Shown: positions 9,891 to 23,270 of the stretch, piece by piece
How the letters are laid out: the number at the start of each line of letters is the position of its first letter
How positions within the stretch are numbered: the first letter of the stretch is position 1
Assembly (NCBI GenBank): GCA_964017195.1
Contig: OZ024895.1
Location: 16,844,034 to 16,908,033 of the forward strand
Reading direction: 5' to 3'
DNA: 64,000 nt
From: Siderastrea radians
Lineage: Eukaryota; Cnidaria; Anthozoa; Scleractinia; Rhizangiidae
The notes under the pieces: generated by a model
What the model was told of the DNA's origin: nothing
Seen by the model: only the letters and a program-made list of their open reading frames with translations
Database searches by the model: none
Made by a program: the position numbers and the translations under genes

Positions 9891-10943
9891 TGTACAGCAG
9901 GGCGGGAAAAGGTTGGGCGATGAAACGAGCGTGTCCGAGCAAAAAGGTGTGATGCAGTGGACTGGGCTCCAATTGGGTGCTAGACCAAAATTCAAAATTC
10001 AAAGATCCAAATACAAAATCCTAATAATCTATTAATAGTTTCCGAAAAACGTTCTTTGTCTTTTCCGCCTTAATCGATGCTTAAAAACTGTCTTAAAACG
10101 AGCAGAGCAAAGTAAAAAGATGGAAAATGGCGTTTGGATGACGCGTGGCATGACGCGTATTTATAATTCGTGCAGCTCGTGCAAGGTTAATCAGGACACG
10201 TCCCTAGTTAATTAATTAAATCAAATCAACATTAACACCGCGCTTCTTCTTCTTTTTTCCCCAAAACCTCTCCTATGCTTGTCTGTTTCTTTAGGCACTA
10301 CAAATAGAATTGCTCCTCAGTTTAGACGGTTTTCTTTGCTTTATTTTTGTGAGATAAAGGGAGGAGAAGTCTGCAAATTTAATTTCACTTTTAATTTGTT
10401 TACATACAGTTGGTGGCGTTGCGACGAATCATCGCCATGGCGCGTTGCAAGGAGGCAAAGTTTAAAGTTGCAAAACGCCACTATCTCCAAATATCTCCAG
10501 CTAATTTTTTTTTATGTCATGTAAAATTTATCGGCCTTTAATATATGTAAGATTTAGGGTGGAGTAATTTGGAGCTTTTTTAAAAGAGACGAGGAAAGAC
10601 AACCATGTCATGTTCTTCGGCAAGAGCAAGCATTCGACACTCTCAAATTGAGCGCATTTTTCGGGAACTTACTGTGAAAAAGATTGACTAATGTCCACGC
10701 AGACATAAGCATTTTAAGCTGTGAGCCAGGACTGTGGAAAAACGTTTTAATCACAGTGCACGGCTGGCTGAAAAATAAAGAAAGAAAATGAGATTTCCGG
10801 TTTGTTGAAAGGTAAATTTTGCCGGCCACCAAACGCACCGGAAGCGCGGAAAGAGCGCTCGTGCCAGTCCTTCTCTGCATCACACATCGCTTGAAGAGCG
10901 GACTGCTCGTTTCATCGCCCAACCTTTTTCCGCCCTGATGTAC
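9891..10943. mobile_element. Candidate non-autonomous element flanked by about 80 bp inverted repeats
   Basis: 9891-9968 and 10858-10943 are imperfect reverse complements sharing GGTTGGGCGATGAAACGAGC and GTGTGATGCAG. No transposase ORF lies between them. Clear target duplications were not found, so the element boundaries are uncertain. Confidence 0.5.
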
Positions 10944-13269
10944 AGTGTACAGTACCGCTCAAAGGAAAGTTACCACCCTCTCTACGCGATTCTCGTCGCG
11001 CGCTACGCGATTCTCGTAGTGCGCGACACAACTTGCGTCGCGCGCGAGCCCCAAAAAACTGCAAGTACCGAAGCTTAAATTTCTCGCACGATTTTTATTG
11101 CCCATTGTAAAGCGATTGTAAAACATTTCCCTATTGTGAAGCGAGAATAACGTCGATTGGTAACGATCACAGAACCCGTACGGTGCCCTACCCGTTGTTT
11201 CGAGAAACACAAATGCGTGGATTTCACATGTAAGATTACATTAGATTGTTACCAACAGCAATTCTAAAACGAAAATTCTTATGTTCCTAAATATTAATCC
11301 TAAATATAAATACACCGTGGTTACAACAAATGGAAAGCAAATCTATAAAATTGCCGATTGATCGATCGCACCAGAAAGTAAACTTGCCAATCTCTGTATC
11401 CGAAGCGTACATACTTCGTTGCTTTGTGCGGAAAATGTGTTTTCAAGCGAAGAATTCGATAGAATTTTATAGTGAATGAAGGCTATGTGTGAATACAGCA
11501 GCCCGTGAGTTAACAAAATTCATTCCAAAGTTCTTGCAAGGCATCGTGAGTTTGTGGCAGGTTTCAAATTCGTAGTTACTAAAAGAAGGAATGAGCTACA
11601 ATGATCTACAATGACCTACAATGATCTACAATGACCTACAATGAGCTACAATGATCTACAATGAGCTACAATGACCTACAATGAGTATTGAAGTATTGAA
11701 GTAAATAATGACTACGATGAAATTTCTTGTACTAAGAAGAAAGTGGGGATGGAGTAGAAGTTGCTTTGTTGTATACTAAAACATATTTAAAAAATGTTAA
11801 TGTTTATTTAAATATATTTGTTTCTGTTAACGCCAAAATGTTCAGCCTTACTGTTCCCCCATTCCTACCACTGGATTTTAGATTAAATGGATCTTTTGTT
11901 TTAGAACCATCCTTCTCACTATTTCACTTTTATACTCTTTTGTTGTTGAAAGAAGAATTTAAAAAAATGGAACAATATTTCACTCATCTCATTGAATGTT
12001 TTTCACTTATCCCGTCTACTTGTTACGCCTCTGTGTATGTTTATCTTGTTCAATAATTATTTTACTAGAAGTAACAAATATATTAATTTTAATTAATCAC
12101 TTATCTCACTGGATGTTATTGGTAATGAAACAAAAAATCTAAATTTGATATATTATGAATACCAACCCAAACATGTATGGAAATTAATTTGAACTTGCTT
12201 TTTTACTTTATTTCTTTTGCTAGGAAAGAAATAATACAAAGTTTATTAATTTCTGCAGAGTGTTTCCTTTGTGCAATGCGACTGGTCTTAAGGAAACACT
12301 TATTAATCGTGGATGATCAATCGTTCGTGTGAAATTCCTCAATACGAAAGAAGGAAATGAAGGATAAGGGGAATGGGGTCTAATCGTCCTGCTTCCTGTT
12401 TCCCTTACACACGGTTTTTGCTCCTTTCTTGGCAGTCTTCACCTTTTTGTAAACTTTGCTTTCAGAATTTATCTCCTTCTTTCTCCCGTATATCTAGTCA
12501 TATCACGAATGTTTGTCGTCTCCTTCCCTTTCTGTCCCCCTAGTATCTTTTCCTTTCGCATTCTTGCAGGACCAAACAACATGAGCTAGCATGCAACCGA
12601 AACTTCCAAAACATAATAATAACAATCCTGCCAAGTTTATTTTGGTTGCCTTTGCTTACCACAACTCCTTGCTTTAGCGTGTTTAGTTTAAGAAATAAAC
12701 TATTTTCCTGGGGGATAGAGACTGTAAACAAAAAATCGCCTACAGGTGGTACATTTGCATCTTTTCTTGCACTTAGAACAGTGAAAATCAACCCATGTAC
12801 CGAACATAGCAAGTGTCTGCTTATGTCCATTTTTTAATGTTCTTTTACCGAATCGGTTTAACCCAGAGGGTCTTCCTGGATTCCTTTGGGATTCCTTTAA
12901 GTGCAATCCTATCTATCGTTTTAATGACCACGCTCGTTCCAATCCCCTGTTTAGGAATTTACCTAATGCGGTTTGAGACAACTGCCTAAAATAACTGACC
13001 TCACAAAGTCGATCCATGGTCGAAATCAAGGACATATTATGACTAAATACAGAATCATTACGACTCCATCGCGGTTTATTTGTGTCTTTCTGAAATGGGT
13101 AATACCGCTGGAAATTGTAGCCTGAAGGCTCCATTTATTCCTATGGGTATAAGTTTCGGCAGCCACCGAAAACGTGGCGCACAACTTCGGTTTCTTTCGT
13201 TTCAAAAAAGGTGAGATATTTTGGAAGACGCCGCCCAAGTGACTTCAAAAGACCGGAACAATAGCGCAA
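10944..13269. other. A+T-rich non-coding sequence
   Basis: No convincing exon was seen. It contains a duplicated CTACGCGATTCTCGT motif near 10980-11018 and a 10 bp tandem repeat (separate entry). Confidence 0.35.
11591..11685 (+). repeat. 10 bp tandem repeat
   Basis: About nine or ten consecutive copies of ATGANCTACA, where the variable bases give GAGCT, GATCT or GACCT versions. Confidence 0.9.
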
Positions 13270-13273
13270 TTAA

Positions 13274-16002
13274 GGTGGCCCGAAACAGTTTTGCTGGGTG
13301 CGCGCAGACTGGGTTCCAATTTACCCGTGAGACTCAAAAAAGGAACAAACAAAAATGGCGTCGCGCTCTCGTCTGGATTTAATATTTTGCGCCGGTCTTT
13401 TAAAAGCTGCGTGTAGGGAAGGCTCACTTACTTGGTTCTGTCAAGAAGAAATGAAAACGACTGGAACTTAGGTGACAATTCACTTGAATCATGTCCTCTT
13501 CAATGTTATCAACGCGATCGTCAACTCAGCCGCATATGGAGTGCAGTAAGCTTATGTTCAGAGGCTGTGCAACTGAACTGTGCTAGAGAGGACGGTGACT
13601 TCAAAACTCTATCATCTCCAGTGAAATCTTATAAAGGCCCTAGAATATTCGGATTTTTACCAAGTTGCTTTCACTGGCTGTTTTGACCACGGAAGCCTTT
13701 TCTACGTCCAGGTCGCAGGAAAAAAGTCTGGCAGCGTTTCCGTGACAGGGGAAATTTTTCGCGAACTCCGATTCGCGTTTCTGAGAAAACATTCCCATTT
13801 AGAAAAAAGACATAAAAAACACACACACACACGTTTATGGTGTTGTTAGCAAAAACAATGTAAACTGCAGTGGAAGGTTTTTATTGTCTTCACACCATGA
13901 AATAACAGGGAAAGAATTTAAAAGAAAAAATTAGTGTAGCAAAACTTGCAGTGAGCGAAAGAAATATCTTGTGAAACAGACAGATTTTGACTCAATAAAG
14001 AGACTTATTCATGTCGAAATGTTGACTAACCAGCCGCTACAAAGAAAATGTTACAAACAATTAGGTAAAAGATTCGCTTTCTATTTTGCTGAAGTGGTAG
14101 ATTCAATCTCAGTTTCACCGTAAATCTATTTTATACTTGCGAAACAAAATTAAAAAGCGTACAAGAGAAATTCAAAACAATTCACCGCGCGCTATATTTT
14201 TATCAGCAGTCGGTTCGCTAAAAACAAGTTAGTTTTTTTCACATTAGTTTTCTGGGAAATACTCCACATTTCCGGATAAAAGAAATGTTCTCTTATTTGC
14301 TTAATTAAGTGATAGTGCGATAGTTTGGTGGTTATACGTTTTTTTTTCCGTAATGCAAAGAAAAACCTACCTCTAGAATAATTTCAAAACATTTACCGCG
14401 CGCTATGTTTTGTAAATTCGTTTGGTACGAAATACTCCAAATGTTCAGATAAAAGAAATGGTTTCTATCTTGCCGAACTGGTAATATTGATAATTTGACT
14501 TTTATTGATTTTTCATAGGGAGAAAACAATTCTTCAAGCCTTCAAAGCGGTTCTTTCAATTGAGTTTTGATCGACAGCGAAAGGAAATCAGTCGAATAAG
14601 TTTCATCAACAGAAAATTCTTGACAACATTGACACTTATCAAAGATCATCAAAGATAGTTTTGTCCTCGTTTGAATACATACCTCTACATAAGGGACTTC
14701 TTCAAGGTATTGTTTTTATAGTCGGAAATTAATGTTGTCTTTTTGTTAATTCTGTCCTTACGCTCCTGCAAAACACGACATATAATCCCAAAGTGGTGTC
14801 TATGTACTCGTTGCTCAATCCTGAACTCCGTTGAAGGAAAACCTTGCCTGGTTGCAGTATTTTCGAAACTCCGTTGTTTTTAATAAAGATTTTCAAGCAC
14901 ATTCCACTTTGGCAGAAGTTCTTGCTCTCCATCGCATACGTTTCCAATCCTCGTTTAGGTTAAGAATCGTTGACTTGTAAATAATCGTACAGTGGTATAA
15001 ACAGTAATCTAAAATCCACCACCGCTCTCGAAAACATGATATTTGTGAACGAACGCTGCGAACGTTTGCAAACATTTGGAGATAAGTTGTTTTCACGGAG
15101 TTCAAATAGGCTCTTCAGGCAGACGATGAATCAAAACAAGTACAGAAAAGCAGCCTGTCTTACCAGGATTAAGACAATCTTTGTTCCCAAGGTGTAAAAG
15201 AAGCATTAGTCGCCATTCTGAACGAAGTGCCGATGAATTCACTTGAGAAAGAATCAATCTGCACGAGGAGGAAAACATTCCGCTATATTTGGTGCCAATG
15301 GTCCACAGATTTGAAAACAAATGAAGTAATGTTCTTCGACAAGCACCGATCCACCCAAAACGTTACCTTTTCAAACGTAAAGAAATTCATCAGGGCGCAA
15401 GAAACGCCCAACGAAATGAACCTGGAATAAACAGACTTGAAACCGCGTGCCGAGAGCGAGAGTGGCGTGACAACTTCTGCACATGCGCAATTGCCTATCT
15501 TGTCGTGTCGAAATTTTCAAAATTTTGTAACTTGGGAAAAACATATTTCCGCTTCCGCTCGGTAAATTTCTTTGATTTTTTGCATGTAAACTCTAATATG
15601 CCCAAAGAGTTTTTCAAGGGAGATTAAAAAAATTCTGTCGGACGGGAGAAAAGTTAAAGGTAAATTCGAATAAAAGCGTTTTTTGCTGAAAGTTTTCGAC
15701 AGAATTTTCTTAAACTTAATCCTTAGGTAGCTTATTAGAATCAAAGGACGTATGCAAAATTAAAAGAAATTTCACCGTCAAATTTTCAAGCAAACTCAGG
15801 ATATCTCTATTTTATGGTCATACTTCGAAACCCAACTGCGTTGCCATGGCAACAAATTTCTTAAGGAATCTACAAAAAAATGACACTTTGATATTATCAT
15901 TACTTTGTGGCAAAATTTGATCATGATTGGCCAACTCTAACCTAAATATTTTAACTCCCAAATATAATGCATCGAAAAAAACAAGAACCCTTTAGAGCCA
16001 CC
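13274..16002. mobile_element. Candidate 2.7 kb non-autonomous element with TTAA flanks
   Basis: The left end GGTGGCCCGAAACAGTTTTG follows TTAA (13270-13273). The right end, read as reverse complement, is GGTGGCTCTAAAGGGTT and is followed by TTAA (16003-16006). TTAA target sites with imperfect terminal repeats are known for Kolobok and piggyBac-like elements. No transposase ORF is visible inside. A lone similar end, TTAAGGTGG, occurs near 18290. Confidence 0.45.
15840..15853. promoter_or_regulatory. Perfect RFX X-box palindrome
   Basis: GTTGCCATGGCAAC matches the full X-box consensus bound by RFX factors. It lies about 150 bp inside the right end of the TTAA-flanked element. Whether it is used is unknown. 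Confidence 0.5.
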
Positions 16003-16639
16003 TTAAGCAACCTTGAGCGAACGGAGCTGTGAACGTATCCCTTTGTTCTTGACTTGTGTGATTGAACTTCTGATAACCACTACAGACATTTTGAAGATTT
16101 AAGTCGTTCGCAATGTATTTTTAGCTTTTATTTTTTTATATTAGTAAGGAGCGTGTTGAGAGCTTTAAAAAGAGATCTTGAACGAGTTGTTTTGATCGTT
16201 GTAGGGGAATTTGGTTTTGTTTTTTCCGAGCGCGGAGCGGCGGTATCAATTTACAGAGTTAATTATGCGTAGCCATATTCCAACGCAGTTGATAATTGTT
16301 TTTGCCCAGATCACTTTTTATAAATTTAAACTCTTCCTTTTGTTGCTGGAATTTTATTCAAGCTTTCTATGTGCACGCAAAGCGTTATTAATCGAGAATT
16401 TATTTCCTTGGTCTATCTAAGCCAAGTTTATGCGTGTCGAAGCGTTGTCGTCTGTTCCCCGCAGATTAAAAACAAGAGATTTGATTTTTTGATTTTTCCG
16501 CACAACAAAGCGAGTGAACCTTGATTTATAATATTGTGAACACGGGGAACTCTATAACTTTTATTTACCTAGCCTTCGTTGACGATTTAAACGATGCGTG
16601 TTAAATGTGAAACCGTGCTACACGCGAGTAAGCCTTTTG

Positions 16640-16938
16640 CCGAAATTTTATAATTTTCGCGAAGCTTTCAAAATATAATCTTTCAGTAGCTTAGCTTTAT
16701 CGTGTGTCACGCGTACGCCAAGCTTTTGGTTTACATTAAACAATTATTTACCAATTGAAAAGCATTTGTTAAGGTTTTGATTTGATTCGACCGAAATTTT
16801 ATAATTTTCGCGAAGCTTTCAAAATATAATCTTTCAGTAGCTTAGCTTTATCGTGTGTCACGCGTACGCCAAGATTTTGGTTTACATTAAACAATTATTT
16901 ACCAATTGAAAAGCATTCGTTAAGGTTTTGATTCGACC
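16640..16938 (+). repeat. Near-perfect 151 bp tandem duplication
   Basis: Two units starting with CCGAAATTTTATAATTTTCG lie at 16640-16790 and 16791-16938. They differ by only a few bases and a short indel near the end. Confidence 0.9.
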
Positions 16939-17654
16939 GAGTGCGCTTAAAATAAACTACTTCTTGGCTTTGTTATGTAAATACAGCCATGTTGTCATAA
17001 AAAGTGCAAGCATTCACTTGTGACTTCACTTGGTTAACAGAAATCATTCGCGAGCTTGCTTTGCTTTGCGCGCGTCCACTCCCGGCACTCGCTCTAAAAA
17101 AGTTTGCGGTTTTTTAGTAAGTCAATCATTCCACGCATTTAATAAAAGGCATAGAAAATAAAATCAGTCAAGCAGATTCCCAGGAGATTTTATTCAGTAT
17201 GTTAACAAAAGAAATACATCTCACCTACATCAAAGAGGTTGCGCTCTTCACGATCTTCGGAAGCATGCCAGCTTGTCGGCAAATAGATCGGAATGAATAA
17301 GCAATGACTTTAAACAATAGCTTGAATATATGAATGCTTAAATTGATCAAGATTAAGCAAACAAACATGGACGGGTTGGACGTTAGAACTGAAGGCGGTT
17401 ACAAGGTAACAGAACAAGATGTTACTGCCATCAGGATTCTATCGCCTGCTGATAAAATGGCTGCCTGTTGTCTGAGTTGTTTAAAAATCTTGCGATTAAA
17501 CTGCAACCAATAGGAAAAGAAATGAACTTACCTGAATTTGAAAGGAAAAATAGCGTCCCAAAGAACACGTAGCAGAGTGTCGGTATGCGAGCTGAGTTGG
17601 TGAAACCCATCTTCCCTACGTGAAAGACACAGTTGTCTCAGTTCCCTTGCGAAA

Positions 17655-17730
17655 TAACTCTGAGAATTCCTAGGAATTCCTAAGAATATCCTAAGAATTC
17701 CTAGGAAAACATTCTTCAGGAGTACCCAAC
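17655..17730 (-). repeat. AATTCCTAGGAATT palindrome repeat, copy 1
   Basis: A short copy of a dispersed family built on GAATTCCTAGGAATTCC and ending at GGAGTACCCAAC. The same end in reverse orientation (GTTGGGTACTCCTGA) starts the copy at 33648. CCCAGCCAG-rich sequence flanks both copies (17830-17990 and 33480-33610). Confidence 0.6.
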
Positions 17731-18464
17731 GACACATTTTTCAGAATTGAAGAATTATTGGCTAAAACGCTTTTTTAGTGTCCGCAAACACGTTTTGGGT
17801 TAATATTTAACTTCCGTGGGAAAAAAATATCCGCTCTTCAGTGCCAGCAAGCAGTAAATTGAACACTTGAAGATGCCAGCCAGAATTCGTGTTCGCCATC
17901 GTTTTTCCCAGCCAGAAAGAGATTTTGTGCGAGATTTTCCCAGCAATTGTTCTTGTGACACGATTTTTGCCAGCCAGGGGATTGTTTCCGACTCACGAGA
18001 AAAACACAAAGACCAATGGCGAGATAGTGCAGTAAAGTAATTTTTTCTGTTAAATCAGCATTTTCCCGTTAACATGTATTAATTAGCACTATGCATTTTA
18101 CTTACCTCGATGCTTTAACACGCTGAACTCACCACGGAAAAAGTCTACTTCCACTTCTCATGTGGGGATAGCATAAAGTCGTTGTCTTTTGTTAAACATA
18201 TGTCGCTGGATAGTGCATGCACATTTGAGTTTATGGTATTAAAGGACCACAACTCCTTTTTCCAGTTGTTAATCTCGAGTATATGATTTAAGGTGGTCTT
18301 CCACAGGAAAAACGAATTTTTTTAGAACAGAACTTTGTGGGAAACTTCTATCATCATTTTATAGGACTTCACGCCCTGACTTCAATGGGACCCTTTTCAG
18401 GTCACAGGTCATGATAGTTAACGATTAACTGGCCTACAGAAACTATGAGAGTCGCCCGGCTGTT

Positions 18465-18512
18465 CCTCCTCGCTGATTGGCCAGAAAAATATTTTTCTGG
18501 CCAATCAGGAGG
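18465..18512. repeat. Imperfect inverted repeat (about 23 bp arms)
   Basis: CTGATTGGCCAGAAAAAT is followed directly by its reverse complement. The outer arms CCTCCT and AGGAGG also pair. Confidence 0.85.
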
Positions 18513-18711
18513 CGGGATTTCAAACGCTTCTGGAACTCGTTCGGTAAGAGTAAGTGCCCAGGGGCTCTCCCGCTCTTGTTGTAAACTTTCGCCCATGAAA
18601 ATCCCGTCGTCTTGACTAGCTGCCCCTGGGTCTCCGAGGATGGTGTTATACCTACGTGTGGCGATATTACCTTATTTTTTTCCTTTAAGCTTTTTACACA
18701 TTTTTCTTTAA

Positions 18712-18830
18712 CACTCCGCATTTTCTACACTCCGCATTTTCCACACTCCGCATTTTCTACACTCCTCATTTTCCACACTCCGCGTTTTCCACACTTCGCA
18801 CTCCGCACTCCGCACTCCGCGTTTTCCACT
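18712..18830 (+). repeat. 15-16 bp minisatellite ACTCCGCATTTTCYAC
   Basis: About seven consecutive units, degrading at the right to CACTCCG repeats. The open frame across it is a by-product. Confidence 0.9.
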
Positions 18831-19889
18831 TAACCCAAGCTAGGTTGTCCTTTGCTTTCCCTCCCTCCCTCCCTGTATTGGTAGCTTTGACATTCCTCAT
18901 CTTTTAGATTGTGAACTTGGAACTACCATTCCCGAGTAAGCAAGGAACCCTTATTTAAGATTCTGTTATCTACTAAGAGCTGTTTCATTTATTACTGTTG
19001 TCAGCTAACCTTGTTGGGTACCATCATACCATCTGGACTATTTTCCTCACAGAAGGGCACCCCTCTTCTGGTCAATCCAATGTTACAACCTAACGGTTCC
19101 CATAGAAACGCCCCTACTCTAGGGGAAATAGGATCTGCCTTTCCTGCCACCCAAGGTTTGCCACAACAGTCAATTCTTTCTCACTGTTTTCTTGTGTCCA
19201 CCCAGCATGGGGGTTAAGTCCAAGGACACCCCCCTGTAGTGTAGCCAAGGGAATTTAACCATAGTTACAAGCATCATCAAAGTCTGCTTCCCCCTCTACG
19301 ATTTTGGTGTTATTTCCTTATAGTACAAACCGCAGGGACTCATTAAGTAATCAAAAATTACGTAGATCATTTATTGACAACGTCGTCTATCATAGATAAA
19401 AAACAAAAACAAATTCAAATATTGTGATTACAATAATGAGTAAAAAACGTTAACTGCATACCTGCTGGTCAAGTATGTCACTTGACAAACAGTCTTCATG
19501 GAGTGCCGTTGATCACATCTGTAAGCCTAAAACAAAAAAAATGGTTCAATTTAAACAGTGCGAAAATAGTTGAGAGTCATCGAATGCGTAACACCTGTGT
19601 CTTATCTGTTACTGTCTCTAAGTAAACAAGCTCTCAACAAATATGGAAGGAAGCGTAACACGTTTTTAACAACAACCAGCACGAAATTTTATAGACAATT
19701 GTGAAGACACCCGTTTCCGAAAATCGCAACACTCGATTGCATTTTGGCCAATATTCACCGTCTTGTGAACCATTTTAATAAAATGGATCGACAAACACTA
19801 AACAAATGAAGGAAAACCGAGGATGTAGTTCGACTTGCCCTAAACCAAACTTAATTGAATATCACAAACAGGGCAAACATGAGTTCACA

Positions 19890-22800
19890 ATCGGCAACAA
19901 GGACAAAATAAGTAGGCAATTTGTATATTGCAGTCCGGAATCTCAACTTCTTCGACAAAAGCAAAAAGAAAGCATCTAGACTTCTTTTCAGTGTCTTCTC
20001 GACGAACGGAACTGAATAACACAAACTGCAATTATTGTGTTTCTCACTGGATTATGGTCGCAACACCGGATGCAAGGAGTGCTCACATAAGTTGGCGTCG
20101 CAACCAAGGCAACAAGGACAAAATAATTAGGCAATTTGTATATTGCAGTCCCGAATTTCAACTCCTTCAACAAAAGTAAAAAGAAAGCATCTCGACTTCT
20201 TTTCAGTGTCTTCTCGACGAACAGAACTGAATAACACAAACTGCAATTATTGTGTTTCTCACTGGATTATGGTCGCAACACCGGATGCAAGGAGTGCTCA
20301 CATAAGTTGGCGTCGGCAACCAAGGCAACAAGGACAAAATAATTAGGCAATTTGTATATTGCAGTCCCGAATTTCAACTCCTTCAACAAAAGTAAAAAGA
20401 AAGCATCTCGACTTCTTTTCAGTGTCTTCTCAACGAACGGAACTGAATAACACAAACTGCAATTATTGTGTTTCTCACTGGATTATGGTCGCAACACCGG
20501 ATGCAAGGAGTGCTCACATAAGTTGGCGTCGCAACCAAGGCAACAAGGACAAAATAATTAGGCAATTTGTATATTGCAGTCCCGAATCTCAACTCCTTCG
20601 ACAAAAGCAAAAAGAAAGCGTCTCGACTTCTGTTCAGTGTCTTCTCAACGAACGGAACTGAATAACACAAACTGCAATTATTGTGTTTCTCACTGGATTA
20701 TGGTCGCAACACCGGATGCAAGGAGTGCTCACATAAGTTGGCGTCGCAACCAAGGCAACAAGGACAAAATAATTAGGCAATTTGTATATTGCAGTCCGGA
20801 ATCTCAACTCCTTCGACAAAAACAAAAAGAAAGCGTCTCGACTTCTTTTCAGTGTCTTCTCGACGAACAGAACTGAATAACACAAACTGCAATTATTGTG
20901 TTTCTCACTGGATTATGGTCGCAACACCGGATGCAAGGAGTGCTCACATAAGTTGGCGTCGCAACCAAGGCAACAAGGACAAAATAATTAGGCAATTTGT
21001 ATATTGCAGTCCCGAATTTCAACTCCTTCAACAAAAGTAAAAAGAAAGCGTCTCGACTTCTTTTCAGTGTCTTCTCAACGAACGGAACTGAATAACACAA
21101 ACTGCAATTATTGTGTTTCTCACTGGATTATGGTCGCAACACCGGATGCAAGGAGTGCTCACATAAGTTGGCGTCGCAACCAAGGCAACAAGGACAAAAT
21201 AATTAGGCAATTTGTATATTGCAGTCCGGAATCTCAACTCCTTCGACAAAAGCAAAAAGAAAGCGTCTTGACTTCTTTTCAGTGTCTTCTCGACGAACAG
21301 AACTGAATAACACAAACTGCAATTATTGTGTTTCTCACTGGATTATGGTCGCAACACCGGATGCAAGGAGTGCTCACATAAGTTGGCGTCGCAACCAAGG
21401 CAACAAGGACAAATAATTAGGCAATTTGTATATTGCAGTCCGGAATCTCAACTCCTTCGACAAAAGCAAAAAGAAAGCGTCTCGACTTCTTTTCAGTGTC
21501 TTCTCGACGAACAGAACTGAATAACACAAACTGCAATTATTGTGTTTCTCACTGGATTATGGTCGCAACACCAGATGCAAGGAGTGCTCACATAAGTTGG
21601 CGTCGCAACCAAGGCAACAAGGACAAAATGATTAGGCAATTTGTATATTGCAGTCCCGAATTCAAACTCCTTCAACAAAAGTAAAAAGAAAGCATCTCGA
21701 CTTCTTTTCAGTGTCTTCTCGACGAACAGAACTGAATAACACAAACTGCAATTATTGTGTTTCTCACTGGATTATGGTCGCAACACCGGATGCAAGGAGT
21801 GCTCACATTAGTTTGCGTCGCAACCAAGGCAACAAGGACAAAATAATTAGGCAATTTGTATATTGCAGTCCCGAATTTCAACTCCTTCAACAAAAGTAAA
21901 AAGAAAGCGTCTCGACTTCTTTTCAGTGTCTTCTCAACGAACGGAACTGAATAACACAAACTGCAATTATTGTGTTTCTCACTGGATTATGGTCGCAACA
22001 CCGGATGCAAGGAGTGCTCACATAAGTTGGCGTCGCAACCAAGGCAACAAGGACAAAATAATTAGGCAATTTGTATATTGCAGTCCGGAATCTCAACTCC
22101 TTCGACAAAAGCAAAAAGAAAGCGTCTCGACTTCTTTTCAGTGTCTTCTCGACGAACAGAACTGAATAACACAAACTGCAATTATTGTGTTTCTCACTGG
22201 ATTATGGTCGCAACACCGGATGCAAGGAGTGCTCACATAAGTTGGCGTCGCAACCAAGGCAACAAGGACAAAATAATTAGGCAATTTGTATATTGCAGTC
22301 CCGAATTTCAACTCCTTCAACAAAAGTAAAAAGAAAGCGTCTCGACTTCTTTTCAGTGTCTTCTCGACGAACGGAACTGAATAACACAAACTGCAATTAT
22401 TGTGTTTCTCACTGGATTATGGTGGCAACACCGGATGCAAGGAGTGCTCACATAAGTTGGCGTCGGCAACCAAGGCAACAAGGACAAAATAATTAGGAAA
22501 TTTGTATATTGCAGTCCGGAATCTCAACTCCTTCGACAAAAGCAAAAAGAAAGCGTCTCGACTTCTTTCCAGTGTCTTCTCGACGAACAGAACTGAATAA
22601 CACAAACTGCAATTATTGTGTTTCTCACTGGATTATGGTCGCAACACCGGATGCAAGGAGTGCTCACATAAGTTGGCGTCGGCAACCAAGGCAACAAGGA
22701 CAAAATAATTAGGCAATTTGTATCTTGCAGTCCTGAATCTCGACTTCTTCGTCAATAGCGAAAAGAAAGCATCTCGACTTCTTTTCAGTGTCTTCTCAAC

Positions 22801-23270
22801 GAACGGAACTGAATAACACAAACTGCAATTATTGTGTTTCTCACTGGATTATGGTCGCAACACCGGATGCAAGGAGTGCTCACATAAGTTGGCGTCGCAA
22901 CCAAGGCAACAAGGACAAAATAATTAGGCAATTTGTATATTGCAGTCCCGAATCTCAACTCCTTCGACAAAAGCAAAAAGAAAGCGTCTCGACTTCTTTT
23001 CAGTGTCTTCTCAACGAACGGAACTGAATAACACAAACTGCAATTATTGTGTTTCTCACTGGATTATGGTCGCAACACCGGATGCAAGGAGTGCTCACAT
23101 AAGTTGGCGTCGGCAACCAAGGCAACAAGGACAAAATAATTAGGCAATTTGTATCTTGCAGTCCTGAATCTCGACTTCTTCGTCAATAGCGAAAAGAAAG
23201 CATCTCTACTTCTACTCGACGAACAAAACTGAATAAAAAAAGGTGCAATGTTTGTGTTTCTTATTAGAAT
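19890..23270. repeat. Satellite array, about 16 copies of a 214-216 bp monomer
   Basis: Monomers begin at about 19928, 20143, 20359, 20574, 20789, 21004, 21219, 21433, 21648, 21863, 22078, 22293, 22509, 22725, 22940 and 23155. Copies are over 95% alike except at the edges. A diagnostic segment separates subtypes: A (CAACTCCTTCAACAAAAGTA), B (CAACTCCTTCGACAAAAGCA) and C (CGACTTCTTCGTCAATAGCG). Both strands have open frames of about 83 codons in each unit. Period changes between 214, 215 and 216 bp break any continuous frame, so I treat it as non-coding satellite DNA. Confidence 0.95.

Noticed and set aside
18612..18833. 73-codon ORF with HSAFST repeats
   Set aside because: It reads through the ACTCCGCATTTTC minisatellite.
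19890..23270. CRISPR array or protein repeat family
   Set aside because: Monomers are contiguous 215 bp units without spacers, and changes in unit length break the frame.
19890..23270. Hammerhead ribozyme satellite
   Set aside because: I could not find the CTGANGA and GAAA core motifs in the monomer.
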